Assembly (NCBI GenBank): GCA_026260175.1
Contig: JAKCWW010004326.1
Location: forward strand, 12,712-41,919
DNA from: Reticulitermes lucifugus
Taxonomy: Eukaryota > Arthropoda > Insecta > Blattodea > Rhinotermitidae
Reading direction: 5' to 3'
DNA: 29,208 nt
Made by a program: the position numbers and the translations under genes
The notes under the pieces: model-generated
What the model saw: the letters and a program-made list of their open reading frames with translations, nothing else
What the model was told of the DNA's origin: nothing
Databases searched by the model: none
Part shown: positions 1 through 9,842 of the stretch, in pieces
Position numbering within the stretch: the stretch's first letter is position 1
Layout: each line of letters begins with the position of its first letter

Positions 1-76
1 TCTCAAGTGTGATCGTGAAGCCTCGAACAATGAGGCGGCCTAGGCCCCCAAGGGGCTGTCGAGACAATGGAAAAAA
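1..76 (+). repeat. SINE-A 3' tail, truncated by window edge
   Basis: The first 76 bases match the last part of the SINE at 23466-23710. They share the block gtgatcgtgaagcctcg, then a variable stretch, ggcc...ggccc, an a/t-gg-g core and a final A-rich atggaaaaaaaact (compare atgggaaagaaag in the other copy). The tRNA-like head would lie to the left of the window. The A-rich end near position 74 is the expected SINE 3' terminus. The copy has diverged from the one at 23.5 kb by scattered substitutions and small indels. Confidence 0.75.
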
Positions 77-1587
77 AACTGATAATCACCCTGTAAGCAC
101 AAGTAACTCCATGGCTAATTGTTTCTTTAAACGTCAAGAAATTTCCCAACATTTATAGAATCCAAAGTTTCATAAAAATGTTTACAATAATTCGAAAACG
201 CACCCTAACCTGGGGAAATAAATCCAGTCCACATTGTCATATCTTATTTCTTTCAAATGGTCTTTCATCATCAGATTCCCCGTCTAAAATATCATGGATT
301 TCTCATCTAGCACATGCGTGTGACGTGTCTGCTCATTTAGTTCATCGTCCTTGATTTGACATATGATGAAAAGTACAAATTATGAAGCCCCTTATTACGC
401 AATTATCGACATCGTCCTGTATTCTGTACTTTGGTTTCAGTCACTTTCAATACATGGCTTTACCTTTAGGTGACAGACCAAATGTAACACCAATATAAGA
501 CATAGATATAATTTTATGTAGAATACATAATCCAACTTCCACTATTTTCAGAGTAAATATGTTGGGTGACAAGTTATATGGACGGTCAAACATAAATCAT
601 GAAATATTTTAATATTATAGAGACCGGATAAATTTGTTATGAAACTACAAAAAGATGATGGAATTTTGATACGCATAAACGTTTGCTTTGAAGGGATTTA
701 AACATGTTAAAGGATCCAATTAAGTAATGGATTTTATAATTAAAAATCTTTATATTTGCTTAAGGATCAGCTGCATGTATATAAATTGTACATACGTCAC
801 GGGGGAGATCGGAACAACGTGACCTATGGAATTCTTCCCTTTGATTGTGCAAAACAGTTTGTCTCTCAACCGGTGACCCCTTTTTGTTACGGTTACGTTA
901 TATACATGAGTATATACATTTGTATGCAAATAGCACCTCTGCGTTTTTCATTTAATTTCTTCACTAAATAGTTCGAACGTTGATCTATGCTCTTTGCGAT
1001 GTTAACGGGGACCGGCCGGATGTTGAGGAAGAGGCGAGAGAATTTTGCGGTCTTACGCTGCATCCTTCAGAAATTGGGAAGTGAAATTGTGTCACACAGC
1101 GCAGACAGAAGACGGATATGTCTGGGATGTTATTTCTTCTTCCATCGTGAATGATTTTAATTGGAAATGTTCAATGAAGTTGATTATCATTTCACTTCGT
1201 TTGAAATGCTATATAGAAGCGTTAATTTGTATACTGCAAATGATCGAGTTTAGATTTGGCAGGATAATATGGGGCATCTAGAACATACGAGTACATGGCA
1301 CATAGAATTTTAGTCAGAAAACTTAAAGGAAAGGGACAATTTTGGAGTCCACTTCAAAATATTACACTGCAATGAATCTTAAAGAAATCGGATATGAGGG
1401 TATAGAATTAAATAAACTCTACAACGACAGACTTAAATGGTAGATATCTGAGAATAAGGCTATGAATCTTTTGGTTCCATACAAGTGGTATTCTATAACT
1501 ACCTCCACAAGTACAAACTTCTCAAAAGACCTCGCACGCTGCAGTTAATCAGACATAAGACTTTAACATCTGCACAGATTCAACAGT
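77..1587. other. AT-rich stretch with nothing recognised
   Basis: About 1.5 kb of unique-looking AT-rich DNA. Open frames of 71 and 78 codons occur (756-971 and 1045-1281) but show no familiar motif and no codon pattern. A TCATCAG block at about 268-274 was checked as a minus-strand hammerhead core and lacks the partner elements. Confidence 0.6.
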
Positions 1588-1708
1588 TGTCGCTGGCAGA
1601 GTCTTAGTTGATTGAACAGCTGTTGCTGACTGGTTCCGAAAGACAGTAGTTGTTGCTGACAGGGCCCCCAAGACTCAATACTTGTTGATGACAGGGTCAG
1701 AAGAATGA
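1588..1708. repeat. Degenerate tandem repeat, period about 32 bp
   Basis: Four approximate units start at 1588, 1621, 1651 and 1683, with spacings of 33, 30 and 32. Each carries a version of tgttgctgacagg: tgtcgctggcag, tgttgctgactgg, tgttgctgacagg and tgttgatgacagg. The sequence between cores differs from unit to unit, so this is an old minisatellite-like expansion or a multi-site array. No function can be assigned from sequence. Confidence 0.5.
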
Positions 1709-3151
1709 CGTAAGCTTCTTACAACTCCAGCTCATTCAACTGTTTGTTAATTTGCGTCATTAGCTGAACGCGGATATTTAAAGAACGGTGACAAAGCTTC
1801 GGGTCGTTGACCCTAAACATGTAGTGGCTGACTCACTGTAGCCTGGGGCACTTACATATCACTGACCTACTCACCGTGAATTACATATTCATGTGAATCA
1901 TTAATTTGAAACGATTTTACTGTCCAGTGGGTGTACTGGTCGGCGTTCCTGTTTTGTATTCGGTGAGATTCTTGATTGAAACCTAGACTGGGAACCACAT
2001 TGTCCCAATTAAAATTTACAGTAACTTTCTCTGTTTGTCACGTGATTTCTGGGTTAGAACCTTCACAAGACTTGTTAGGACACTTACGCTGCAGTCACGA
2101 GTTCCGACTTTCGACTTGAATAAAGGCTGTCCAGCAACGTTCTTCATGGTTTTACTTGGTACCTCCAGAAAAAGTCTGCAAATATAATCTTGGAAGAAGT
2201 CACTGCCGTTTCCTTCCACATCCTTACCAACTTGTCATTCACAATCTTCCTATCCTTCGACCTACGCAGTTAAAAAATCAACTTCAAATAACTAACTAAA
2301 TATCTCCTATTAAGTTATTGTACGTATTAATGTCCACATTGAAGAAAGTGTGTAAATGTCTATCATATGTTTATGCGTGTCTCGTTTTGTCCTCTGCAAT
2401 AATATACTAAATCCAATTTCCATTTAAAACATTACAATTTCACGTGAGTATAACATAACAGGAACAAAAGTCACGACTGTAAAATAAAATACAGTTTTTT
2501 ATAGTGTAGAGACCTATGGCGGTGACAAGCACTGAAAATCCACATTCATACACTCAAGAGTGGGGACACAGAAGCAGACAATTAGCAATAGGCGCTCTGG
2601 GAAACAACAGAACTACAGACAAGAAGGATCATTGTAGTCGGATCAATTTTTATATCACCATTTGAAACGTTAACTGAACCTATAATCTTAATTCATCATT
2701 TAAAAAGTTTCCTTCGCTCTACACACAAAATGATCAGTTTTACTCTAGTACCATTATAAGCACCTGAACAAAATACCATTACCAGCTACACCATCATTGT
2801 AGTCCTCCACATAACACAATACTTACAGGGATTTCCTCTTGTGAGATGTATCAGAATTCATGTCTTTAACATATTACCATTTAAATTACAATAATTTCGC
2901 CCAACTTCTCCATTTCTCCATCCCTGGTCTGGTTGCCAGGCGACAATAAACGGATTTTCTTACTGGAGAAGCTACCAATGTTCATAGCAACAAGGGTAGG
3001 CGATCGTGGCCTATTTTAAGATATCTCAGCATTTCATTCTGTGTTGCTACATGACAATTTTGGTTTAGCGAGTGATTTATAAATCTGAAAGCAAAATCTT
3101 TTGAAAATAAAATCGCTTTTTTAACACGGAAATCCAAGAATTGCATTTGAA
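1709..3151. other. AT-rich stretch with nothing recognised
   Basis: No element recognised over 1.4 kb. A 67-codon minus-strand open frame (2016-2219) has no motif. At 2929-2990 the pair ggttgccaggcgac and catagcaac loosely resembles halves of an RFX X-box (GTTGCCATGGCAAC-like), but mismatches make this no more than a curiosity. Confidence 0.5.
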
Positions 3152-3500
3152 AGCACTAGCTCTGTCGGTAGAGAGATCAGTGAAGGGACAGACGGACGGG
3201 ATTCGATTCCAAGCAGGGGTAGGGATTTCTATTTTCGTCAACATGTCGAGGCAGGTTGTAAGACTCACTCAGCCTCCTATACATGGTAAAGCAACCGAAC
3301 AGGGAAGCTGACTAAGCACCTAAATGTTCCAGATTCGGGGACTGCGTCCTCTCCTTACGCGTCATCCTATCGTGATGCTTTACTTATATTGAAGAACTGT
3401 CCGGTTGTACCATCGGCAGGACATCGGGGTACCCTGATTGAGTCTTCATGAGTGAATTCTGGCGAACGACAGCATAATACTCTGAAATTGTTCACGATCC
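3152..3500 (+). repeat. SINE-B copy, tRNA-derived, diverged
   Basis: The head carries an A-box-like tagctctgtcggtagag and a B-box-like ggattcgattcc, spaced as in a tRNA gene. It is followed by the family body motif actcagcctcctat, also found at about 19870 and, in part, at 16226. The 3' part (gaattctggcgaacgacagc, about 3454) resembles the end of the copy at 7893 (ggagaacgacaacgtagc). The copy is old, and no target-site duplication could be picked out. The family resembles tRNA-derived SINEs of insects, transcribed by RNA polymerase III and mobilised by LINE machinery. Confidence 0.6.
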
Positions 3501-4152
3501 TTTCCTTTCAAACCCTTACCTATTCGTCTTCCACTTTCATGTCATTTAACGCAATACAACTTCTTACAGTTTAAACAGATTAGTTTAAACGTCTGTAAAT
3601 TAAACAGTCTTCGCCCATCCTTTCTAATTCACCTTCATCTCGTTTCAAGTTAAATAGCCACCGTAGTTGAAACAGCCTATATAAATATTAATTTACAAAC
3701 CAACTAATCAACCATTAATGATAGCCCATAATCGCTTTATTATTTGATACGCACGTATGAATGAGAAAACAGGTGTAAAGGCACAGTAGTGGAAATGGGA
3801 TGAGGTAACTGGTTCATCCCTCACAGCTATCAAACCATTACATTCAGAGCGGCTGAGCACAATTACACCTCCGTACGTCACACACATGCATACTACAATA
3901 GGTCCTACTACTACTGCAGCTATTGCTACTACACTGGCGTGTCAAACTTGCGTTGCGTGATGACATTCGTCGGCAAACCTCCCTTACTATACACACGCCA
4001 AGAGCTACCTGCTGACTAGTTCCATTCGAACACATCTGAACTTCAACATTGCTTTCTGTTTAACATCCTTTATTGTGGGGGAAAAACGAAAGTAACGAAC
4101 AGTATTGTTAATTACGTTGTTACTACGTAATAAGCAAACAAACCAGACATGT
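3501..4152. other. Stretch with nothing recognised
   Basis: AT-rich, no element identified. It contains short runs of taataaagcaaac-type sequence and a 63-codon antisense frame without motifs. Confidence 0.5.
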
Positions 4153-4281
4153 AAGGGCCTCACACTTGATTGTATAAAAACTCATTTAGGTAAGGTAAAA
4201 AGCAAAGTTACATCTGCTTATGCACCAAATCCTGGGCATGTGGAGGAAAAACTAGAAGCATTTTACACCATGGAACATTAT
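4153..4281 (+). pseudogene. LINE endonuclease-domain relic
   Basis: One frame, 43 codons from the lysine at 4153 to a TAA at 4282, contains KVTSAYAPNPGHVEEKLEAF. SAYAP followed by a GHVEEK-type stretch and FYT is a characteristic segment of the APE-type endonuclease of non-LTR retrotransposons, in the part of the fold around the conserved (I)SAYAP beta strand. The preceding residues LDCIKTHLGK fit the same domain. The frame ends right after FYTMEHY, and neither the catalytic residues nor the reverse transcriptase are seen nearby, so this is a short 5'-truncated or internally broken fragment. The clade cannot be assigned. The following 250 bp (to about 4540) may belong to the same or another repeat but gave no recognisable peptide. 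Confidence 0.6.
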
Positions 4282-4284
4282 TAA

Positions 4285-6131
4285 TAGTCGATTTCAAGCT
4301 CCGGCCAGTTTACCTCAGGGAAAAGAGTTATAGTACCCAATGGGGAGGAAAGTGTGTGGGCCCCACAGACGGGATGCATATGGTGGAAGGTGGGGGGGAA
4401 TCTGCTTATAAAGGAACTTGAACCTTCTTCGTCCATGCCGTAGTCACTGACTCTCCCGAGTGACCTAGGTAACACTGTGCACTTGTCCGTCTGTGTAAGT
4501 CCACAGTGAATTATAAATATCTGCATTAGAAGGAATGGATACACGTTAAATTCTTTTACAAAGTGATATCTTTAATAAGGCAAACCGAAGCAAAACATGA
4601 CTGCTGTCAACAAATTCATAACAAGAATTTAAGAAATTCTGGCTTAATCAGCAGAGATGAGTAACGCATATAAATGGAAATTCAGGTGTCACTGATTTAG
4701 AAATTCACTTCTTTTGTTGGTGGAATTCCAGCTGCACCCGTACAAGCCATATTACAGACATATACACACATAACATATAGGCCTACACATACCGACACCA
4801 TATTCAACATTCACTGTTAACAAGCAAATGTTTCTCTTCGATACTAATGTGCAAAATGTGTTAGAAGGCATCAATTCAGATCTGCGACAAGTACTATTTA
4901 ATTACCTGAATACGATTAAATTTTACGTTGTTTGATTAAATTTGTCGTTATTACGTTCGAATTGCTTACGGAACCGAAGGCAGTAACTTCAGTGTTGTCA
5001 CCTATACAAGGAAAACACTGAGAAGTGCGAGACAAATACTGAGGTGAATTTAGATCCTATCCAGAAACGACATACAGGTAGTGAGACAATTCCAAGTGGG
5101 TGAAGTCTGGTGATACAGAGGACAAAGTGACTGGGCCACCACGCCCAATCCAATCATTGAGGGTAATGTTCTTGAAGAGTTTTCAGTACTACTTCAGAGC
5201 ACTGTCAATAAGCAAAGTTGAAAAATCGTGGTAAGAACAAAAAATTTGGAGATACATTGCACGCGTTACCGTATGTACTACGTTCGTGTTGACAGAAAAA
5301 GCTGCATTAGGTAAACACCGCCTGTTGTTAAGTGTAATTACTGTGTAGTTTACAAAGCGCATGCAGTCAACCTAAAAAACATAAAATAAGCGTAACTATC
5401 AGAGCGTCTGATGGAATGTAAAGAAGGAACATTATATTATCACGGAAATATTAATGCACTTGTTATCGATGACGATTAGGCAGTCTAGAAAACACAGTGA
5501 AGTAATGATTTCGAAAAAAAAATGTACATAGGGGGAGGCGGTGGGGTGAGATGTAAGTGGGGAGGAAAAGGGCCAGTGTTACAATTGGTCCCGTTAGCAG
5601 AAGTAAGAGACTGGACACGCGAACAGCCCTGAGCACTACTTTACATCCCGAAGTCAATAAATAAAGTCACAACTTCGACCTGGCTGAGGATTAAAGCCAA
5701 AGTACAATGTGACCTGATTGGACAGTCCACCTCAAAAGTTAAAAACCTCATACGATGCAAAAAGGACTGCAGCAAACGCAGATCCGATACGAATTAATAA
5801 AACGAGAATAAAGGTTACGGAGGCATTCCGTATAATAAGACAGAAACAAGAGAATAACTTACTGCGACTTTCAATGACCAACCACAAGCAACGGTCTGAC
5901 CAGTAAGGGTAACACTTCAAACACTACACAGTTCAGACATCACTTGACAGAGCTGCTTTAAGAAAAGGGACCATCTACCGGTACGGCACATAAATTTGAA
6001 GTGTGCAATTTTATTTTAAATAAATATTTATTAATCGTGTTAAAAAGACATGAGCAGAAAGCTGTTGAACCGTTCATACTGCGTACATTACATCAATGCC
6101 AAAGCAGTTGCCTAGGTCTATCAGATGCCTG
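4285..6131. other. Stretch with nothing recognised
   Basis: About 1.85 kb without an identified element. It holds G-rich patches (4390-4400, 5530-5570) and several 60- to 87-codon frames on both strands with no motif. A few atgcag/ctgcat arms near 5300-5370 could form a weak hairpin. Confidence 0.5.
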
Positions 6132-6376
6132 TCATACTGCATGCACTATCCATGCATTCCGTAGTCTAGCGACAGGCCCATAGCCTCTTCCAAAGAGAGG
6201 TCTCCACAGAGTGCGATTTAGTGCTTCCTATTTCAAGTTCCAGTATCTCGTCTTCCCCTTAAGGTCATCCAGTAGCCGCTTACGTCTTCTTCCTCGCCTT
6301 CCTGTCCCACATCTCCTCCAATAACATATTTGAGAAAGCAGTTCTTACGCAAGATATGATCAATAGACTTAAACTT
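6132..6376 (-). pseudogene. LINE C-terminal tail relic, antisense
   Basis: Read on the minus strand from 6376, the peptide IDHILRKNCFLKYVIGGD is followed, after a +1 shift, by GRRGRRRKRLLDDLKGKTRY, WNLK, a stop, and EALNRTLWRPLFGRGYGPVA. The order (DH-LR-N-LLK-VI-G, a basic Arg/Gly-rich patch, LLDDLK, YW-LK-EAL-RTLW, FGRGYGPV) is that of the C-terminal tail of insect non-LTR retrotransposon ORF2 proteins as I remember them from many genome annotations. Downstream of the reverse transcriptase, this tail follows the basic patch to the end of ORF2. There is at least one frameshift and one internal stop, so it is dead. The rest of the element is not visible in this orientation. Recognition rests on memory of the family and was not checked by search. 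Confidence 0.65.
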
Positions 6377-6519
6377 CCTTCGTTTTTTGTATGCTACGTG
6401 ATATCAGATTGTTGTTACAAGTCATTAATGACGCCTTCAGTTGTGCTTCAGCCTGTTCCGACTTGCCTTATCTTCTTCAACCCAACACTAACCTTCTCAT
6501 ACCTGAAATCGATGATAGT

Positions 6520-6708
6520 ATTCGCTCCTGTCTCAAAGAAAATAACTCGTTTCTCCGTTACGAAGACAAACCCGTCAATGGTTTACAGCGAAGCAATCAC
6601 TGCCTATCGTGGGAATTATACGAAAAACATAAACAATACAGAGTGGGAAAAATGCAGAATGTACTTATGCTAAATCAAGTGATGCGTATAGTAACCACTG
6701 GTCTTTAA
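6520..6708 (+). repeat. Probable dispersed repeat with fossil open frame
   Basis: A 105-codon frame (6391-6708) ends with a stretch reading FLRYEDKPVNGLQRSNHCLS and then WELYEKHKQYRVGKMQNV. I recall similar peptides (YEDKPVN..., CL-WE-YE-HK-Y) as spurious predictions repeated through insect genomes, which points to a decayed mobile-element segment rather than a host gene. A second frame of equal length (6356-6673) overlaps it and is probably chance. It lies head-to-head with the LINE relic at 6132-6376. The element class is unknown. Confidence 0.35.
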
Positions 6709-6760
6709 AATATTGAAGATACTTTCTTGTGGTTTATTAATTCAAGGCAAATTTAAGGGA

Positions 6761-6970
6761 GGATTCCATTCTTATGGGATACCACGCTGCGTCAATGGGC
6801 AAGTGGATTCCGACGTTTCGAGGCGACGTAATGGCCCTCATATTCAAAGACCGACAGGTTAATTCTTCTAGGACCTATAGACCCTTGATGAGGAGGACAA
6901 TATGTTGTTTCGAAACGTCGGGATCCGACTACCCACTCACGCTGCGTCATATCCCACAAGAATGGAATCC
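6761..6970. repeat. Inverted repeat carrying divergent GAAAC-type motifs
   Basis: The left arm (6761-6826) and right arm (6908-6970) are imperfect reverse complements. Both contain ggattccattctt/aagaatggaatcc, gctgcgtca and gacgtttcg/cgaaacgtcgg. Each arm reads outward as CGAAACGTCGG.ATCC, resembling the 3' side of a hammerhead core. The right member has CTTGATGAGGAGGACAA at 6884 upstream, a CUGAUGA-like block with one inserted base and the 5' half of a possible stem II. Overlapping short frames on both strands give peptides such as SRRFETTY and GIRLPTHAASYP, which I recall as repeat-derived predictions in insect genomes. The unit is about 210 bp, and no target duplication was found. Confidence 0.6.
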
Positions 6971-7892
6971 CCATTTACACCGCTGCGGAAACCTCAAAAC
7001 TCGCGAAGTTTAAGAGACTTTATCGACTGCAATCCTCTCCAAATACACAGCCTGTCGTATTCGACAGAGAATAATTTTATTGTTCAATTTACATAAATAT
7101 TTTAGTTCCTGACGAATATGCCCCTTTTGAATCCTACCCGGCACATTACCTACAGACTGTTAATGCTCTCAGAAATCTAATCTCACTGAAGCTGTATTTA
7201 ATGTCCACACGTCACTGTCACAAATCATTGACTCTGTTGTGCAACGACAGCAAAGCTTTCATATCGAACACAGAGACAAATAATTCAGTCGCTTACACAC
7301 TTGATTCCAAGGTTGTTACAAACTTAACACCTAACGAATGGCGACAAGTGGGAGGAGGTGAGAGAAACTTATGTCTTTGACAGGTTCTGTATGTTCTCTC
7401 TGCAAGCTTCGCCTGTAGATAAGGGACCCCCCCCTCGCGCCACCCATGTCGTCAAGGCCAAAGATTTACTCCTGAGTAACGGTCAGTGCGTGTTCCTTAT
7501 GATTCTCAGAACCAACAACCACTACTAATCTATACAACATTCATCGATTTTTTTTGTAATGGAAGTACAGCGTTCTTTGTGAAATAGACACCGATCTTTA
7601 TATAAAATGTCATTCATTTTATCCTTCAAATTTAAAAAAATATGCCTATAGAGGCCTCAGTCAGGCAGCCAACACAGGGCAGAGAGTCCTGTCTCAAAAT
7701 TCAGCACACATGAAACGCAAAAGTATTCTCATTTGTGTTATGAAACTTGGTCTCTTACACTAAGTGGAAAACAGATTTGTGGTACTGGAGGCATCTTCAC
7801 GCCCTTCTTGTTACTTTATGAAAGTGTTCATTACAGACCCATCGTATTTAAATATTTCATCCAGGCATGTTACAGTATCTGCTCTTTCTCAG
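6971..7892. other. Stretch with nothing recognised
   Basis: About 0.9 kb, AT-rich with one short C-run at about 7427-7434. No element or plausible coding stretch was identified. Confidence 0.5.
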
Positions 7893-8165
7893 ACACGGGA
7901 TGAGTTAACATAGTGACTATCGGTGGACAACCGGGGTTCGATTTCCAGTAGAGGCAATGACTCTCTCCTCCCCACAACTTCACACCGATTCTGGAGTCTA
8001 CCCATCTCCTACTCAACAGATATCATTGGCTTCTGCACTGGTAAAGCAGCCAGAATGTGAACTAATCATTTAGTATTGAGGTTAAGGATGGGCAGAGCTA
8101 TACCTCCACTCCCTCACTGAATGGAATTTAATTAAGGAGAACGACAACGTAGCTTTTACCTTCTG
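7893..8165 (+). repeat. SINE-B copy, tRNA-derived
   Basis: It begins acacgggatgag (compare ccgggatag at 16114 and 19751). A tRNA-like stretch ends in a B box, ggggttcgatttcc, at about 7934-7947. The body includes cctcctac, and the end holds ctacctcc-like and acgtagcttttacctt motifs, similar to the 16.1 kb copy. The A box (gagttaacatagtg) is badly eroded, so transcription competence is unlikely. No clear target-site duplication. Confidence 0.55.
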
Positions 8166-8329
8166 CTTGTTCTTGATCTTGAAAACCCACGTAGTTTCGA
8201 ATGACCAATGACATCGTTCAACAGTACATCGTGGCTTTATAGACACCGGTCACACATGTGAAGTTCATTAGAACTTGTGTCCTTTCTAGAACAAAACACG
8301 GAGCAGTATTTCTGACCCTAAAACTTTGT

Positions 8330-8760
8330 CCTGGCAGGGGAGCGAGAGAGACAGAGAACAGTGACGGAAGCAATAAGCTGGCGTTCTATTGCCCTCCGAT
8401 CGTTCATTGGGATATCTAGATATTTCTTCACCGACGTCTTCTCTTCCACCCCTCCTACCGCACTTTTGCTGCCGCTAGTGCCACGTGAATCACGACATTA
8501 GCATTGGCCTTTGATCGCGTTGTTCTTGTAGGGCTATTGAAGCGAGCTCAACAGTGTGTGAGACAGAGGGAGAGAAGTGGAGGGAAGGGTGTGTGCTGGT
8601 CAAGTGGCGGTGCGCCGAAGGCGGGGAACCACAGCTTCGCAGGGAATGCCGCTGCCACTGTCCGCCGCGACCACTGACACCACCGCTAAACGAGCGTGGC
8701 CGGTCGTGTGCTGGAGTATGGGGAGGCCACACTGCGCCAGTTAACTTTCAGTGCCGATGA
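8330..8760. promoter_or_regulatory. GC/CpG-rich island, possible promoter or exon
   Basis: This roughly 430-bp stretch is visibly richer in G+C and CpG (cggtgcgccgaaggcgggg, tccgccgcgacc, gagcgtggccggtcg) than the AT-rich DNA on both sides. Frames of 68 codons (+, 8554-8760) and 80 codons (-, 8490-8732) are open through it, as GC richness alone would allow, and neither peptide shows a domain. It also contains a purine-rich stretch (about 8553-8590). It could be the promoter or 5' UTR of a gene outside the window, on either strand, or an unrecognised GC-rich repeat. No TATA box or initiator can be assigned with confidence. Confidence 0.3.
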
Positions 8761-9650
8761 TAAGGCAAGAAGAAAAGGAAGGGCAGGCAGTACACAACTG
8801 GACTTGCATAATCCACAAACACTCTTTATTTTACCGTGGGTTCCCTTTTTGAATTGATGGCCCCCAACCACAAAAAGGCGTATGACGCATTTACTTGTAT
8901 TTCAATTTTAAAAATATTCAATACATAATAACATATCAAATACAAGCTTAATTGCAAATCGACCTCCGACATTCGAAAGAAATCAATCGATTGAGGCGAG
9001 TACCTTCTGTATACGTTTTGAAATAGGCCTAAACCATGCACTGGTACAGTGTTACTCCATTGTATAAGCAACTTACCCTACGTTTAGTGACAAAATTGTG
9101 AGGAGTTTACCTACAAAACAAAAAAAAAACTGAGTAACTCCACGGTTTTACGTTTTTCCTGAGTATTTGGTACTTAATTCAACTGACCTATAAATTGCGT
9201 TGTTGTTAATTAACCCGACGGTCACACAGTCATCCCCAGTACGGACACTGCATCGTGCATTGCGCCAGTATAATCCACTTCTTGCAGTCACAAATTTCTT
9301 GAGATTCAACTTACATTTGTAAGTGGTGGGTTAGAATGAAACTTTACAAATCAAAATTTTGTATTAAGTTCCTGTTCCTGCAACTTGTTCTTCTGTTTAA
9401 GTGACGGCAACACAAATTCGAGCTAGACAGATTTATTTTACTTGTTAGCTTCGAGCCCTGTCTTTTTAAAATTGCACTTCTCCAAATCCTCAGCTCCGTC
9501 GAAGCCCGTCAGTTTGAGCGTCCAGGCACCTCTTCGCCCGTCAGGTTTATTGGCGCCCACACTTACGGTAAGCTCTAAATCACGTCCTATTCTTGTAACA
9601 CGCGTTTATCTCAACCGACAGACCGAGTGAAGGAGTGACTAATAAATGTA
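8761..9650. other. Stretch with one exon-like segment, otherwise nothing recognised
   Basis: AT-rich except for 9480-9570. There, an acceptor-like ccaaatcctcag (ending about 9493) and a donor-like ACG|GTAAGC (about 9568) bracket some 75 bp that stay open in frame with a 62-codon frame (9442-9630). The peptide (APSKPVSLSVQAPLRPSG) is low-complexity and unfamiliar. A polyA run lies at 9119-9130. Confidence 0.3.
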
Positions 9651-9842
9651 CTGGGGATATGTGAAACGCATATAAAATATAGGTCGGAAAAACTCTAACC
9701 ACTTGGGAGACGAAGGCACAGACGGGTGTGATAATATTAAAATGGATTTAAGAAAAACGAGTATGAGGATGAGGACTAGATTCAACAGACTCAGGATAGG
9801 GTCATATGACGATATTTTTTGACGTTTTAATGTCTCTTCATA
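9651..9842 (+). pseudogene. LINE C-terminal tail relic
   Basis: Pieces in shifting frames line up in order with a LINE ORF2 C terminus: VGK at about 9683, LGRRRHR at about 9701, DNIKMDLRKT at about 9731, then after a shift YEDED, a stop where a Trp is expected, IQQTQDRV, another stop where Trp is expected, RYFLTF. The family pattern GRPRRRWEDNIKMDL...W..LAQDR.RWR is typical of insect non-LTR retrotransposons, downstream of the reverse transcriptase. At least two frameshifts and TGG-to-TGA/TAG-type stops show long decay. The tail is on the opposite strand to the relics at 6132 and 13924. Recognition is from memory of the motif order. Confidence 0.6.

Noticed and set aside
241..285. TCATCAG near 268, read on the minus strand as a hammerhead CTGATGA box
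   Set aside because: No complementary stem II and no stem I partner. A GAAA downstream is in the wrong place, so one heptamer is chance.
2929..2990. RFX X-box pair
   Set aside because: Both sites carry mismatches in the half-sites, and nothing else points to a ciliary-gene promoter.
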